A stretch of DNA of 64,000 nucleotides from Ferribacterium limneticum (GTDB taxonomy: Bacteria > Pseudomonadota > Gammaproteobacteria > Burkholderiales > Rhodocyclaceae). The position numbers were made by a program, and so were the translations under genes. Of the stretch, positions 7,984 through 16,744 are shown one piece after another. Every line of letters begins with the position of its first letter. The stretch's first letter is position 1. Location: positions 3,022,501 to 3,086,500 of the forward strand of contig NZ_CP075189.1 in NCBI RefSeq assembly GCF_020510565.1. The letters run 5' to 3'. The notes beneath the pieces were generated by a model. The model saw only the letters and a program-made list of their open reading frames with translations, did not search any database and was not told the origin of the DNA.

Positions 7984-9654
7984 ATGACAGAAACTCTCAC
8001 CGGCGCCCAGATCATCGTGCGCCTGCTTGAACGCCAGGGCATCCGCACCGTCGCCGGCATTCCGGGCGGCGCCATCCTGCCCATCTACGACGCGCTCGGG
8101 CAGTCGACCGCCATCCACCACGTCCTCGCCCGCCATGAGCAGGGTGCCGGCTTCATGGCCCAGGGCATGGCCCGCGCCACAGGGCTGCCCGCCGTCTGCC
8201 TCGCCTCCTCCGGCCCCGGCGCGACCAACCTGCTGACCGCCATCGCCGATGCCAAGCTCGATTCGATTCCGCTCGTCGCCATCACCGGCCAGGTGCCCAA
8301 GGCGATGATCGGTACCGATGCCTTTCAGGAAGTCGACACCTACGGCCTGAGCATTCCGATCACCAAGCACAACTTCCTCGTTTCGTCGGCCGAAGAACTG
8401 CTTGAAGTCATCCCGCGCGCCTTCCGGATCGCCGCCTCCGGCCGGCCCGGCCCGGTGCTTGTCGACATTCCCAAGGACGTGCAGACGCAGGCCATCGACG
8501 TCAGCGAGTGGCCGGAACCCGGTCGTGCCGAGCCGGCGCCGGCCGCCGACCCGGTGCTCATCGAACAGGCCGCCTCAATGATCAACGCGGCCGAACGGCC
8601 GATCCTTTACCTCGGCGGCGGCGTCATTCATTCCGGCGCCTCGGCCGTCGCCATCGAACTGGCTGAAAAAGCCAGCCTGCCAACCGTCATGACGCTCATG
8701 GCGCTCGGCGCCATGCCGGTCGACCACCCGCTGGCCATGGGCATGCTCGGCATGCACGCCGCCCGCTACACCAATCTAGCGCTCGACGAATGCGACCTGC
8801 TGATCGCCGTCGGCGCCCGTTTCGACGACCGGGCAACCGGGAAGGTGGCCGCCTTCTGCCCGCAGGCGAAGATCATCCACATCGACATCGACCCGGCCGA
8901 ACTGGACAAGATCAAGACCGCGCACATCGGCATCACGGCCGACATCGGCGAAGCACTCGGCGAGTTGCTGCCGGCCGTATTTCAAAATTCGAGAAAAAAT
9001 TGGGTTGACCGTAGCAATGCCCTGAAAGCCGAGTTCCCGTTCGATCTGCACAGCACCGACAACCCGCGTTCGCATTTCGGCCTGATCCAGAGCGTTGCGG
9101 CCTGCCTCGACGATGATGCCATCATCGCCACCGACGTCGGCCAGCACCAGATGTGGGTCGCCCAGGCCTACCCTCTGCGCCGCCCGCGCCAGTGGCTGAC
9201 TTCCGGCGGGCTGGGCACGATGGGCTTCGGCGTGCCGGCGGCCATCGGCGCGGCGCTGGCCGAACGCGAGCGCACTGTGGTCTGCTTCACGGGTGACGGC
9301 TCGATCATGATGAACATCCAGGAACTGGTCACCGCCGCCGAGGAAAACGTGAACATCAAGATCGTGCTGATGGACAACGCCACGCTCGGCCTCGTCCATC
9401 AGCAACAGACGTTGTTCTACGGCGAACGGCTGTTCGCCTCGCAGTTCCGCTCGTCGCCAGATTTCGTCAAGATCGCCCAGGGCTTCGGCATCGCGGCGGT
9501 CGACCTCGACGCCTCGGACTATCCCTGCGCGACGCTCAGGGAGGCCATTTCCCGCCCCGGCCCGTGCCTGATTCACGCCAGCATAGCCGCCGAACAGAAG
9601 GTCTATCCCATGGTGCCGCCGGGCGCCGCCAACCGCGACATGATTGGAGCCTGA
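7984..9654 (+). CDS. ilvB: Acetolactate synthase large subunit
   Basis: 556 residues; the ATG at 7984 follows AAAGGAAA. It condenses pyruvate (or pyruvate plus 2-oxobutyrate) with ThDP to start Val, Leu and Ile synthesis. Visible: the catalytic Glu in ARHEQGAG (residue 52), the N-terminal ThDP-enzyme domain, a central FAD/DHAP-like domain, and the C-terminal ThDP site GDGSIMMN (from residue 436). Residues about 333-345 (RKNWVDRSNA) are encoded by a reverse copy of the dispersed 40-nt repeat, kept in frame in a surface-like linker after the central domain. It is followed after one base by ilvN and controlled by the upstream attenuator. Confidence 0.95.
   Translation: MTETLTGAQIIVRLLERQGIRTVAGIPGGAILPIYDALGQSTAIHHVLARHEQGAGFMAQGMARATGLPAVCLASSGPGATNLLTAIADAKLDSIPLVAITGQVPKAMIGTDAFQEVDTYGLSIPITKHNFLVSSAEELLEVIPRAFRIAASGRPGPVLVDIPKDVQTQAIDVSEWPEPGRAEPAPAADPVLIEQAASMINAAERPILYLGGGVIHSGASAVAIELAEKASLPTVMTLMALGAMPVDHPLAMGMLGMHAARYTNLALDECDLLIAVGARFDDRATGKVAAFCPQAKIIHIDIDPAELDKIKTAHIGITADIGEALGELLPAVFQNSRKNWVDRSNALKAEFPFDLHSTDNPRSHFGLIQSVAACLDDDAIIATDVGQHQMWVAQAYPLRRPRQWLTSGGLGTMGFGVPAAIGAALAERERTVVCFTGDGSIMMNIQELVTAAEENVNIKIVLMDNATLGLVHQQQTLFYGERLFASQFRSSPDFVKIAQGFGIAAVDLDASDYPCATLREAISRPGPCLIHASIAAEQKVYPMVPPGAANRDMIGA
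8981..9020 (-). repeat. Dispersed repeat copy R2, in frame inside ilvB
   Basis: Core GGTTGACCGT at 9003-9012 (reverse orientation), with a matching CAATGC flank and a diverged A/T-rich side. It adds no stop to the ilvB frame. Confidence 0.8.
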
Positions 9655-9655
9655 G

Positions 9656-9967
9656 ATGAACGCGATCAACCGTAACGAACAAAACGCCCTGGCCCGCGCC
9701 GTGCTGGAAATCGACGTCAACAACCACGCTGGCGTCATGTCGCACGTCGTTGGCCTGTTTTCGCGGCGTTCATACAACGTCGAAGGCATCCTCTGCCTGC
9801 CGGTTGGCGACGGCCGGCAAAGTCGCATCTGGCTGCTGGTCAACGAAGATCAGCGGCTGGCGCAGATGATGAAACAGGTGGAAAAACTCGAGGACGTCAT
9901 CGCGATTCGCCGGCACAACGCCGACCACGCGGTCTTTCAGGATCTGGAAACCTTCTTCCAACCCTGA
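9656..9967 (+). CDS. ilvN: Acetolactate synthase small regulatory subunit (IlvN type)
   Basis: 103 residues, close to the short IlvN of E. coli rather than the roughly 160-residue IlvH. It shows a single ACT domain (VLEIDVNNHAGVMSHVVGLFSRRSYNVEGI), which gives valine feedback inhibition to the catalytic subunit. The start overlaps the ilvB stop region (TGAGATG), indicating coupled translation. The leader-ilvB-ilvN layout copies the E. coli ivbL-ilvBN operon. Confidence 0.93.
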   Translation: MNAINRNEQNALARAVLEIDVNNHAGVMSHVVGLFSRRSYNVEGILCLPVGDGRQSRIWLLVNEDQRLAQMMKQVEKLEDVIAIRRHNADHAVFQDLETFFQP

Positions 9968-9977
9968 CGGCAAGCAA

Positions 9978-10325
9978 TCAGGAAGCTGCCGGGGTTTCCC
10001 GGCACTTCCGTTTGTATTCGCGGATCAGTTCGAGTTCGTCGTCGCTGATCGACTCGAAGCGCAAGCCGACCAGCCGGCGTTCACCGAGCCGGCGAATGCG
10101 CATGATACTGACGTAGGCTTCGACCTTTCCGCCGAGATCGGGCGAATCGATCCGGCAGACGCCGACTTCACCGCTCGGCTTGGCGCCGAGAACGGCCGCG
10201 TCGATCAGCACGCCGATACCGGACACCGAAATGTCAGCCGCCGGCAACTCAAGGTGCATCCCGCCCAAACTCAGGGAGACGTGGCCTTGGAGGAATACGC
10301 GAGGGGAGCGGCGACGTTCTTTCAC
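9978..10325 (-). CDS. PilZ domain protein (c-di-GMP receptor candidate)
   Basis: 115 residues from a GTG at 10325; the longer open frame to 10424 adds a Cys-rich stretch that does not look like protein. The product has the two PilZ signatures needed for c-di-GMP binding: a basic RRRSPR at the N-terminus and DISVSGIG about 30 residues later. It is a single-domain PilZ protein, probably an effector in motility or surface behaviour. It converges with ilvN. Confidence 0.8.
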   Translation of the reverse strand: MKERRRSPRVFLQGHVSLSLGGMHLELPAADISVSGIGVLIDAAVLGAKPSGEVGVCRIDSPDLGGKVEAYVSIMRIRRLGERRLVGLRFESISDDELELIREYKRKCRETPAAS

Positions 10326-10404
10326 GATAGATTTCCAGCACAACACTAGACAGACATTTTTGCACGTGCGTGGTTCAAACGCACGACAATTACATGGATT
10401 TACC

Positions 10405-10470
10405 ATAGCCGGGCCGCCCGACAAAATCCAGCGCCCTGGCGCCGATGCGACCCCACGAAGGCCCGGCTAT
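10405..10470. promoter_or_regulatory. 11-bp inverted repeat overlapping the menB -10 candidate
   Basis: ATAGCCGGGCC (10405-10415) is perfectly complementary to GGCCCGGCTAT (10460-10470). The right arm runs into TATACT (10468-10473), a plausible -10 about 30 nt before the menB ATG. No good -35 is visible. Confidence 0.5.
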
Positions 10471-10502
10471 ACTCTGCCTTTCTGCCCAACCATTGACGAA
10501 TC

Positions 10503-11327
10503 ATGACTCACAGCATCAGCTGGCAAAGCGCCCACGCCTACACCGACATCCTCTACGACACGGCTGAAGGCATCGCCAAGATCACCATCAACCGGCCAGA
10601 ACGGCGTAACGCTTTCCGCCCGGAAACGGTCAATGAGCTGATCGACGCCTTCCACCGCGCCCATCGTGACAACGCCATCGGCGCCATCATCCTGACCGGT
10701 GCGGGCCACGAGGCTTTCTGTTCGGGCGGAGACCAGAAGGTGCGCGGCGCCGAGGGCTACATCGACGAAGGCGGCACGCCGCACCTCAATGTGCTCGATT
10801 TGCAGATGCAGATCCGCCGGCTGCCCAAGCCGGTCGTCGCCATGGTCGCCGGCTTTGCCATCGGCGGTGGCCACGTCCTGCACCTCGTCTGCGACCTGAG
10901 CATTGCCGCCGACAACGCCCGTTTCGGCCAGACCGGGCCGCGCGTCGGCAGCTTCGATGCAGGCCTTGGCGCCGGGCTTATGGCGCGGACGATCGGCCTC
11001 AAGCGGGCCAAGGAAATCTGGCTACTCTGCCGCCAGTACGATGCCGCCACAGCACTCGACTGGGGGCTGGTCAATGCCGTCGTGCCGGTCGACAAGCTCG
11101 AAGAAGAAACCGTGAACTGGTGCCGCGATATGCTCAAGCTGTCGCCCATGGCGCTGCGCATGATCAAGGCCGGCTTCAACGCCGACACCGACGGGCTGGC
11201 CGGCATCCAGGAACTGGCCGGCAACGCCACCGGCCTGTTCTACATGAGCGAAGAAGGCCAGGAAGGCCGCAACGCCTGGCTCGAACGCCGCCCGCCCAAC
11301 TTCGGAAAGTATCGCAAACGGCCGTGA
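10503..11327 (+). CDS. menB: 1,4-dihydroxy-2-naphthoyl-CoA synthase
   Basis: 274 residues of the crotonase fold. It cyclises o-succinylbenzoyl-CoA in menaquinone synthesis. Diagnostic blocks are present: [56 protein letters not shown] and [15 protein letters not shown]. The stop overlaps the GTG start of menC, so the two are co-translated. A related enoyl-CoA hydratase function is unlikely because the HLNVLDLQ and GSFDAG blocks are MenB-specific. Confidence 0.93.
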   Translation: MTHSISWQSAHAYTDILYDTAEGIAKITINRPERRNAFRPETVNELIDAFHRAHRDNAIGAIILTGAGHEAFCSGGDQKVRGAEGYIDEGGTPHLNVLDLQMQIRRLPKPVVAMVAGFAIGGGHVLHLVCDLSIAADNARFGQTGPRVGSFDAGLGAGLMARTIGLKRAKEIWLLCRQYDAATALDWGLVNAVVPVDKLEEETVNWCRDMLKLSPMALRMIKAGFNADTDGLAGIQELAGNATGLFYMSEEGQEGRNAWLERRPPNFGKYRKRP

Positions 11328-12358
11328 AAATTGCCGCCGCCGAATGGCTGCCCTACGCCCTGCCGCTCAAGCGCCCGTGGCAAACCAGTCGCGGCGAGTT
11401 AAATCAGCGTGAAGGCCGCCTGCTCCGCCTGCAATCGGCCGACGGCCTGACCGGCTGGGGCGACTGCGCGCCGTTGCCCGAATTCGGCATCAGCGAAGAC
11501 GCTGCAACGGCTTTTGCCGAAGAATGCGCCCACCTCGATCTGATTGCCCAGCAAGCCGGGCTGCCGCTCAACGCCTGGCTCAGTGGCGAGCCGCCGGCGA
11601 GCTTTGTCACGGTCAACCGGAATTTTGGGCCAATTTTGGAATGCACCCCCGAAGCACTGGCCGATGCTGGCGAGGCCGGTTTCAGCGTCCTCAAGCTAAA
11701 AATCGGCATCGCCCCGGTCAACGATGAAATCGCCGCCCTGCACCAACTCGCCAAGTCGCTGCCGGCCGGGCTGCGCCTGCGCCTCGACGCCAACCGCGCC
11801 TGGAACTTCGCCGACGCGCAACGCTTCATCGCTGCCTGCGCCAGCCTGCCGGTCGAAGGCCTTGAAGAACCGCTGGCCGAACCGACGCCGGATTTGCTGC
11901 AAAAACTGCAGTCGACCGCAGCCTTCCCGCTCGCCATCGACGAATCGATCCACCTGCTCGACGCCCATTTTTTCCACCACCCGCCGGTCCGCCGCATCGT
12001 CATCAAACCGGCTCGCCACGGCGGCCTGCTGGCCAGCGTCGAACTCGCGCTGCGCGCCCGTGCATCGGGGATCGAGGTCATCATCACCTCCAGCCTGGAA
12101 AGCGCCTGCGGCCTGCTCGCCTGCGCCCAGCTGGCTGCCGCCGTGGCGCCGGACGCCGTCCACGGGCTGGCCACAAGCGAGTGGTTTTCTGAAGATACCG
12201 GCACTGCGCCGGCCATCATTGGCGGTCGAATGGCCATTCCGAGCGTTCCCGGCCTCGGATTTCAGTCCCGCGAATCAACCAAGGTCGGACAGCCCAGCCA
12301 TGAGACCATGGCTCATACGGTTGCCGGGAATACCACGGTCAACCGGAAATATCGGTGA
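11324..12358 (+). CDS. menC: o-Succinylbenzoate synthase (enolase superfamily)
   Basis: 344 residues from the GTG overlapping the menB stop (GTGA). Enolase-superfamily residues are visible: KLK near residue 124, [19 protein letters not shown] and the second Lys in IVIKPAR. It dehydrates SHCHC to o-succinylbenzoate, consistent with menB next door; some dipeptide epimerases look similar, but the neighbourhood favours MenC. Two copies of the dispersed repeat touch it: residues about 94-106 ([11 protein letters not shown]) are repeat-encoded in frame, and the last residues TVNRKYR plus the stop are also repeat-encoded. Confidence 0.85.
   Translation: MKIAAAEWLPYALPLKRPWQTSRGELNQREGRLLRLQSADGLTGWGDCAPLPEFGISEDAATAFAEECAHLDLIAQQAGLPLNAWLSGEPPASFVTVNRNFGPILECTPEALADAGEAGFSVLKLKIGIAPVNDEIAALHQLAKSLPAGLRLRLDANRAWNFADAQRFIAACASLPVEGLEEPLAEPTPDLLQKLQSTAAFPLAIDESIHLLDAHFFHHPPVRRIVIKPARHGGLLASVELALRARASGIEVIITSSLESACGLLACAQLAAAVAPDAVHGLATSEWFSEDTGTAPAIIGGRMAIPSVPGLGFQSRESTKVGQPSHETMAHTVAGNTTVNRKYR
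11604..11642 (+). repeat. Dispersed repeat copy R3, in frame inside menC
   Basis: Core ACGGTCAACC at 11609-11618, followed by GGAATTTTGGGCCAATTTTGGAA. It is read as TVNRNFG in menC, just after the N-terminal capping region. Confidence 0.8.
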
Positions 12359-12368
12359 AATTTGAAAT
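12328..12368 (+). repeat. Dispersed repeat copy R4 at menC 3' end
   Basis: Core at 12335-12344, followed by GGAAATATCGGTGAAATTTGAAAT. It encodes the last seven residues and the TGA of menC. The GGAAATATCGG variant recurs in copy R13. Confidence 0.85.
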
Positions 12369-12387
12369 ACTGCCGAAGCAGATTGAA

Positions 12388-12407
12388 CCGGGCAGAGCAC
12401 TGCCCGG
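12388..12407. terminator. Stem-loop between convergent menC and phaR
   Basis: CCGGGCAG-AGCA-CTGCCCGG is a perfect 8-bp stem lying 29 nt after the menC stop and 9 nt past the phaR stop. No T-run, so a structure-only terminator is likely. Confidence 0.55.
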
Positions 12408-12415
12408 AGCGACGC

Positions 12416-12973
12416 TTACTCGGGCTTGTCGCCCGGGTTGTACTGAAAACCCGTGAACATGGTCCGCGTCTGGTTTTGCATCTGGTCCTGCATCGACTGA
12501 AACATTTTTTTTGACTGATCCATATAGGCAGTCATCATGTTCTGCATGGCCGGCTGCTGGAAGTTCAGGAACTGGTTCCAGAAATCTGCCTGCATGTGGG
12601 TATTGTCGCCGCCATTCGGGCCGTACATGGTCTTCGACTGTTCCTGCAACTTGCCCTGGAAATCGACGAAGGTCTTCATGTTGTTCTCGAGGTACTTGCC
12701 GAGCATGCCCTGCATCGTGCTGCCGTAGAAGCGGATGAAGCCGGAAAGCAGCTCGCTCGAGAACAGCGGCATGCCGCCCGATTCTTCTTCTAGGATGATC
12801 TGGAGCAGGATGCTGCGCGTCAGGTCTTCATCGGTCTTGGCGTCGAGCACCTTGAATACTTCGAACTTGAGGACCAGTTCCTTCACATCGCCCAGCGTGA
12901 TGTACGCACTCGTCTTGGTATCGTAAAGACGACGATTGGGGTATTTCTTGATCAGGCGTACCGGTTCCGACAT
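12416..12973 (-). CDS. phaR: Polyhydroxyalkanoate synthesis repressor
   Basis: 185 residues. The N-terminal DNA-binding block (RLIKKYPNRRLYDTKTSAYITLGDVKELV, spanning residues about 6-34) and the following LTRSILLQIILEEE segment are characteristic of PhaR. The C-terminus is rich in Gln, Met and Phe and probably contacts PHB granules or PhaP. Family members repress phasin and their own genes and leave DNA when PHB is made. It lies downstream of phaC-phaB-phaB, separated by a terminator, with its own -10 candidate. Confidence 0.93.
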   Translation of the reverse strand: MSEPVRLIKKYPNRRLYDTKTSAYITLGDVKELVLKFEVFKVLDAKTDEDLTRSILLQIILEEESGGMPLFSSELLSGFIRFYGSTMQGMLGKYLENNMKTFVDFQGKLQEQSKTMYGPNGGDNTHMQADFWNQFLNFQQPAMQNMMTAYMDQSKKMFQSMQDQMQNQTRTMFTGFQYNPGDKPE

Positions 12974-13011
12974 GCTTTGATCCTTCAGGACGAGTTTGTG
13001 TGCAGCGCAAC

Positions 13012-13017
13012 ATTATA
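13012..13017 (-). promoter_or_regulatory. -10 box (TATAAT) for phaR
   Basis: A perfect TATAAT on the minus strand lies about 38 nt before the phaR ATG, in the short gap after the upstream terminator. No clear -35 is seen. Confidence 0.5.
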
Positions 13018-13020
13018 GCA

Positions 13021-13050
13021 AAAAAAACGGGCGCTTTAGGGCGCCCGTTC
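13021..13050 (-). terminator. Rho-independent terminator after phaB
   Basis: On the minus strand, AACGGGCGC and GCGCCCGTT pair around a short loop and are followed by seven T. It separates the phaB transcript from phaR. Confidence 0.85.
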
Positions 13051-13113
13051 TTGTTGCATTGCAAAAATTCAGCAATATTTCATGCCGAAAGCCGCAACAT
13101 TGTTCGATATAAA

Positions 13114-13857
13114 TTACTGGTAGTACAGACCGCCGTTGATGTTCATCGTAGCGCCGGTCATGAAGGCAGCCAGATCGGAAGCCAGGTAGGCGCAGGCGCC
13201 ACCGATTTCTTCCGGCTTGGCCAGACGCTTCATCGGCACGGTGTCGATGATGGACTGCAGCACTTCCGGCTTGATCGCCATGACCATCTTGGTGGCAACG
13301 TAGCCCGGGCAGATGGCGTTAACGGTCACGCCCTTGGCGGCCAGTTCGGCAGCCAGTGCCTTGGAGAAGCCGATCACACCAGCCTTGGCAGCGGAGTAGT
13401 TGGTCTGGCCAGCTTGACCCTTGACGCCGTTGACGGAGGATATGTTGATGATGCGACCCCAGCCACGCTCGGCCATCTTGGCAGAGACTTGCTTGGTCAT
13501 GTTGAACAGCGAGGTCAGGTTGGTGGCGATAACTGCATCCCAGCCGTCCTTTTCCATCTTGGCGAACATGCGGTCACGAGTGATACCGGCATTGTTCACG
13601 AGGATGTCGACCTGGCCGCAAGCGGCTTCAGCTTCGGCAACCATCTTCTGGCAGTCTTCCAGCGACGAAACGTCACCAGCGACACAGACGAAATCCTTGA
13701 AGCCGGCTTCAGCCATTTCAGCCAGCCAGGCATCCTTGTTGTCGAATTGCGGGTGGTAAGAAGCGACCACCTTGTGGCCAGCCTTGGCCAGTTCCTGACA
13801 AATTGCAGTTCCAAGACCACCCATAGCGCCGGTAACGAGAGCAACACGTTGAGTCAT
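13114..13857 (-). CDS. phaB: Acetoacetyl-CoA reductase, copy 1
   Basis: 247-residue short-chain dehydrogenase. It shows TGAMGGLG for NADPH binding, NNAGITRD, the catalytic Ser in INISSVNG and YSAAK. It reduces acetoacetyl-CoA to (R)-3-hydroxybutyryl-CoA, the monomer used by PhaC. It lies 49 nt downstream of a second, clearly paralogous phaB, both behind phaC on the minus strand. FabG is an alternative, but the Q-T-NYSAAKAG(V/M)xGFxKALAxE pattern and context favour PhaB. Confidence 0.9.
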   Translation of the reverse strand: MTQRVALVTGAMGGLGTAICQELAKAGHKVVASYHPQFDNKDAWLAEMAEAGFKDFVCVAGDVSSLEDCQKMVAEAEAACGQVDILVNNAGITRDRMFAKMEKDGWDAVIATNLTSLFNMTKQVSAKMAERGWGRIINISSVNGVKGQAGQTNYSAAKAGVIGFSKALAAELAAKGVTVNAICPGYVATKMVMAIKPEVLQSIIDTVPMKRLAKPEEIGGACAYLASDLAAFMTGATMNINGGLYYQ

Positions 13858-13906
13858 AGTTATTCCTTCCTGTTGTTAAATAGAGCGGGGTAAAAAATTG
13901 CGGCGA

Positions 13907-14647
13907 TCAATACATGTGCTGACCGCCGTTGATGGAAATATTGGCCCCAGTCACGAACGCCGCTTCGTCAGAAGCGAGGTAGGCGACAAGGCCGGCGATT
14001 TCTTCCGGCTTGCCCAGTCGATTGACCGGAATCTGCGGCAGAATTTTTGAATCGAGAATTTCCTGCGGGATTGCCGTCACCATCTTGGTGCCAATGTAAC
14101 CCGGCGAAATCGTGTTGACCGTCACGCCCTGCTTGGCGACTTCCAGGGCCAGCGCCTTGGTGAAACCGTGCATGCCGGCCTTGGCCGCGGAATAGTTGGT
14201 CTGCCCGAAGGCGCCCTTCTGGCCATTGACCGAACCGACATTGATGACCCGCCCCCACTTGCGCTCGACCATGCCCTCCATGACCTGCTTGGTCATATTG
14301 AACACGGAGTCGAGGTTGGTGTGGATGACGGCATCCCAATCAGCCTTGGTCATTTTCTTGAAAGTCATGTCGCGCGTGATGCCGGCATTATTGACCAGCA
14401 CATCGACCGGTCCGACTTCCTTGCTCACCGTTTCGACACACTCGCGAGCCGAGTCGAAATCGGTCACATCGCACGGATAGGCCTTGAAGCCGTAACCCAT
14501 GTTGTTCATTCCCTTGAGCCAATCCTGAACCTTGGCATTGCCCGGCGAATAGGTCGTGACGACCTTGAAACCCAATGCAGCCAGCTTGATGCAAACGGCC
14601 TCGCCGAGACCACCCATTCCTCCAGTAACCAGTGCAACTCGCGACAT
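13907..14647 (-). CDS. phaB: Acetoacetyl-CoA reductase, copy 2
   Basis: 246 residues with the same blocks as its neighbour (TGGMGGLG, NNAGITRD, NVGSVNGQKG, YSAAKAGMHG). The two copies differ at many positions, so the duplication is not recent. It starts 23 nt after the phaC stop and is probably co-transcribed with phaC. Whether the two enzymes differ in cofactor or chain length cannot be read from the sequence. Confidence 0.9.
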   Translation of the reverse strand: MSRVALVTGGMGGLGEAVCIKLAALGFKVVTTYSPGNAKVQDWLKGMNNMGYGFKAYPCDVTDFDSARECVETVSKEVGPVDVLVNNAGITRDMTFKKMTKADWDAVIHTNLDSVFNMTKQVMEGMVERKWGRVINVGSVNGQKGAFGQTNYSAAKAGMHGFTKALALEVAKQGVTVNTISPGYIGTKMVTAIPQEILDSKILPQIPVNRLGKPEEIAGLVAYLASDEAAFVTGANISINGGQHMY

Positions 14648-14670
14648 TGTTATACCCTCTCGAGAAGTTT

Positions 14671-16401
14671 TTATACCGCGCGTTCCTTGACGTATCTGCC
14701 GGGCGCCGGTTCAATCGGCTTGTATTTGGCATTCCCCGGTTTGCGCGGTGCCCGCTGTTCTCCCGACAACGGTTTGAGCCAGCCAGCCCAGTCGGCCCAC
14801 CAGCTCCCCTTCCTCTCTTCGGCCGCGGTCAACCAGCCCTCGGCATCGTTTTTCACATCTTCATTGACCCAATAGCTGCGCTTGTTCTTGCTGACCGGGT
14901 TGATGACCCCGGCAATATGACCGGAAGCGCCCAGCACGAAGCGGCTCTTGCCGCCGAGCAGACGCGTGCTCTGGTAGGCCGAGTGCCACGGCACGATGTG
15001 GTCTTCGCGCGTCGCCAGCAGATAGACCGGCATGTCGAGCTGACCGAGATCGACCTTGCTCCCGCACATATCGAGCTTGCCCGGTACGCGCAGGTTGTTT
15101 TCGAGATACATGTTGCGCATGTACCAACAGGCGAACGGCCCCGGCAGATTGGTCGAATCGGAATTCCAGTACAGCAGGTCGAAGGCCTTCGGCTTTTCGC
15201 CCTTCAGATAGTTGCCGGTAACGTAGTTCCAGACCAGATCGTTGGCGCGCAGGAAGGAGAAGGTATTGGCCAGATCACGGGCGGGCAGCAGGCCGCCCTT
15301 GCCGATCGTGCCTTCACGGGCAGCAACACCTTTCTCGTCAATGAACAGGCCGATTTCGCCCGTATCGGAGAAATCGAGCAGCGTCGTCAGTAGCGTCAGC
15401 GAGGCAACGGGGCTTTCGCCACGCGCCTTGAGCACGGCCAGCGCCGAAGTCAGGATGGTTCCGCCGACACAGAAACCGAGCGCATTGACCTGCTTGACCT
15501 TGGTGATTTCCTGAACGACACGCAGCGCAGTGATCGGCCCTTGCTCAAGATAGTCATCCCAACCTGCCTGGCCTTGCGCCTCCTTCGGATTGCGCCAGGA
15601 AACCAGAAACACAGTGTTGCCCTGCTCGACCATGAAACGGATCAGCGAATTGTCCGGCTGCAGATCCATGATGTAGAACTTGTTGATGCACGGCGGCACG
15701 ACCAGCAGCGGCCGGGTGCCGACCTTGGGCGTCAGCGGCGCATACTGGATCAACTGCATCAGCTCGTTTTCGTAGACGACAGCGCCTTCGGTCGTCGCGA
15801 TGTTCTTGCCGACCTCGAACACCGACTCGTCGGTCATCGAAATACGGCCCTTCTCGAAATCCTTGATCAGATTGTTGATGCCGTCGGTAATGCTCTGGCC
15901 CTTGGTTTCGAGCGCCAGCTTGATGAACTCAGGATTGGTCGCGGCAAAATTGGAGGGGGCCATGGCATCGGCCATCTGGCGGGCCAGGAAGCGCATGCGC
16001 TCCTTGGACTTTGCATCTTCGGCCGGAATCACTTCGACCACTTGCTTCAGATACTGGGTATTGAGCAGATAGGCCTGATGCAGATAGTCGTAGATCGGGC
16101 TTTCTTTCCACTCGGGCGCCGAAAAACGACGGTCGCCGGGCTCGGGCGCCACCTTGAAGGCGGGATCCTGACCCGGTTGTTTGTTGAGCATCGCCTGCCA
16201 AAGCGACATCTGCTGATCCATGAACTGCTTTTGCAGCGCCGTCAGCGCCTGCGGATCGACTGCCGGCGGCGGCAATGCACCAGCCTGCCCACCGGCCTTG
16301 CCGAGATAGTCCATGAATTGCTGCATCATGTTCTGCCCGTTTTGCATGAACTGTGCGGCAGAACCCGCGAATGCGTCGTTATTGTTCGATCCCTGCGCCA
16401 T
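14671..16401 (-). CDS. phaC: Class I poly(3-hydroxyalkanoate) synthase
   Basis: 576 residues, the usual size of class I PhaC. The lipase-like box GFCVGG holds the nucleophile Cys311; the partner Asp lies in the DFSDTGEIGLF region and the His in ASGHIAGVINP. It polymerises (R)-3-hydroxyacyl-CoA into PHB at granule surfaces. The N-terminal 50 residues are Gln/Met-rich and variable, as in other family members. It is the first gene of phaC-phaB-phaB. A TTTGCATGCATAAT stretch at 16476-16489 in the divergent promoter region is TGC-rich and could be a PhaR site, but this is a guess. Confidence 0.95.
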   Translation of the reverse strand: MAQGSNNNDAFAGSAAQFMQNGQNMMQQFMDYLGKAGGQAGALPPPAVDPQALTALQKQFMDQQMSLWQAMLNKQPGQDPAFKVAPEPGDRRFSAPEWKESPIYDYLHQAYLLNTQYLKQVVEVIPAEDAKSKERMRFLARQMADAMAPSNFAATNPEFIKLALETKGQSITDGINNLIKDFEKGRISMTDESVFEVGKNIATTEGAVVYENELMQLIQYAPLTPKVGTRPLLVVPPCINKFYIMDLQPDNSLIRFMVEQGNTVFLVSWRNPKEAQGQAGWDDYLEQGPITALRVVQEITKVKQVNALGFCVGGTILTSALAVLKARGESPVASLTLLTTLLDFSDTGEIGLFIDEKGVAAREGTIGKGGLLPARDLANTFSFLRANDLVWNYVTGNYLKGEKPKAFDLLYWNSDSTNLPGPFACWYMRNMYLENNLRVPGKLDMCGSKVDLGQLDMPVYLLATREDHIVPWHSAYQSTRLLGGKSRFVLGASGHIAGVINPVSKNKRSYWVNEDVKNDAEGWLTAAEERKGSWWADWAGWLKPLSGEQRAPRKPGNAKYKPIEPAPGRYVKERAV

Positions 16402-16513
16402 GGGAAGACTCGTCTCTATTGTTGTCGGGTTTGAGCCTTTGGATTCTCCATACCCGATTCAGCGCTGTCAATGAATTTGCATGCATAATTAAGCCCCCTT
16501 CGAGGCTCCCAAT

Positions 16514-16744
16514 ATGTACATTGTTGCAATCGGCTGGCTGTACGTAACATTGCTGATTGCCGTCAACGAACCCAGCATCGTCGCCGGCATCATTTCGTTC
16601 CTGTTTTACGGGCTTATGCCCTGCTCGCTGCTGCTCTGGCTGGGCGGCAGCAAGGCCCGGCGACAGCGCCGGGCGCATCGGGAATCACTCGCCAACCAGC
16701 GCCTGGACGATGGCGATCGAGGCGATGCCCGAGCCGATCAATAA
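16514..16744 (+). CDS. Small inner-membrane protein of unknown function
   Basis: 76 residues. Two hydrophobic segments (about residues 3-17 and 22-43) are followed by a basic, then acidic, tail after ARRQRRAHR. The first 50 residues look conserved and protein-like. The last 60 nt overlap the end of the ZIP gene on the other strand, so the tail may be poorly constrained. It is divergent from phaC; no function can be named. Confidence 0.65.
   Translation: MYIVAIGWLYVTLLIAVNEPSIVAGIISFLFYGLMPCSLLLWLGGSKARRQRRAHRESLANQRLDDGDRGDARADQ

Noticed and set aside
7710..8030. A 106-codon frame overlapping the ilvB leader
   Set aside because: Its product is Arg/Pro-rich nonsense; the valine leader frame explains the same DNA.
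14015..14060. GATTGACCGGAAT with a nearby TTTTTGAA in the second phaB gene
   Set aside because: It encodes the usual VNRLGKP segment of acetoacetyl-CoA reductases, and the core is not matched.
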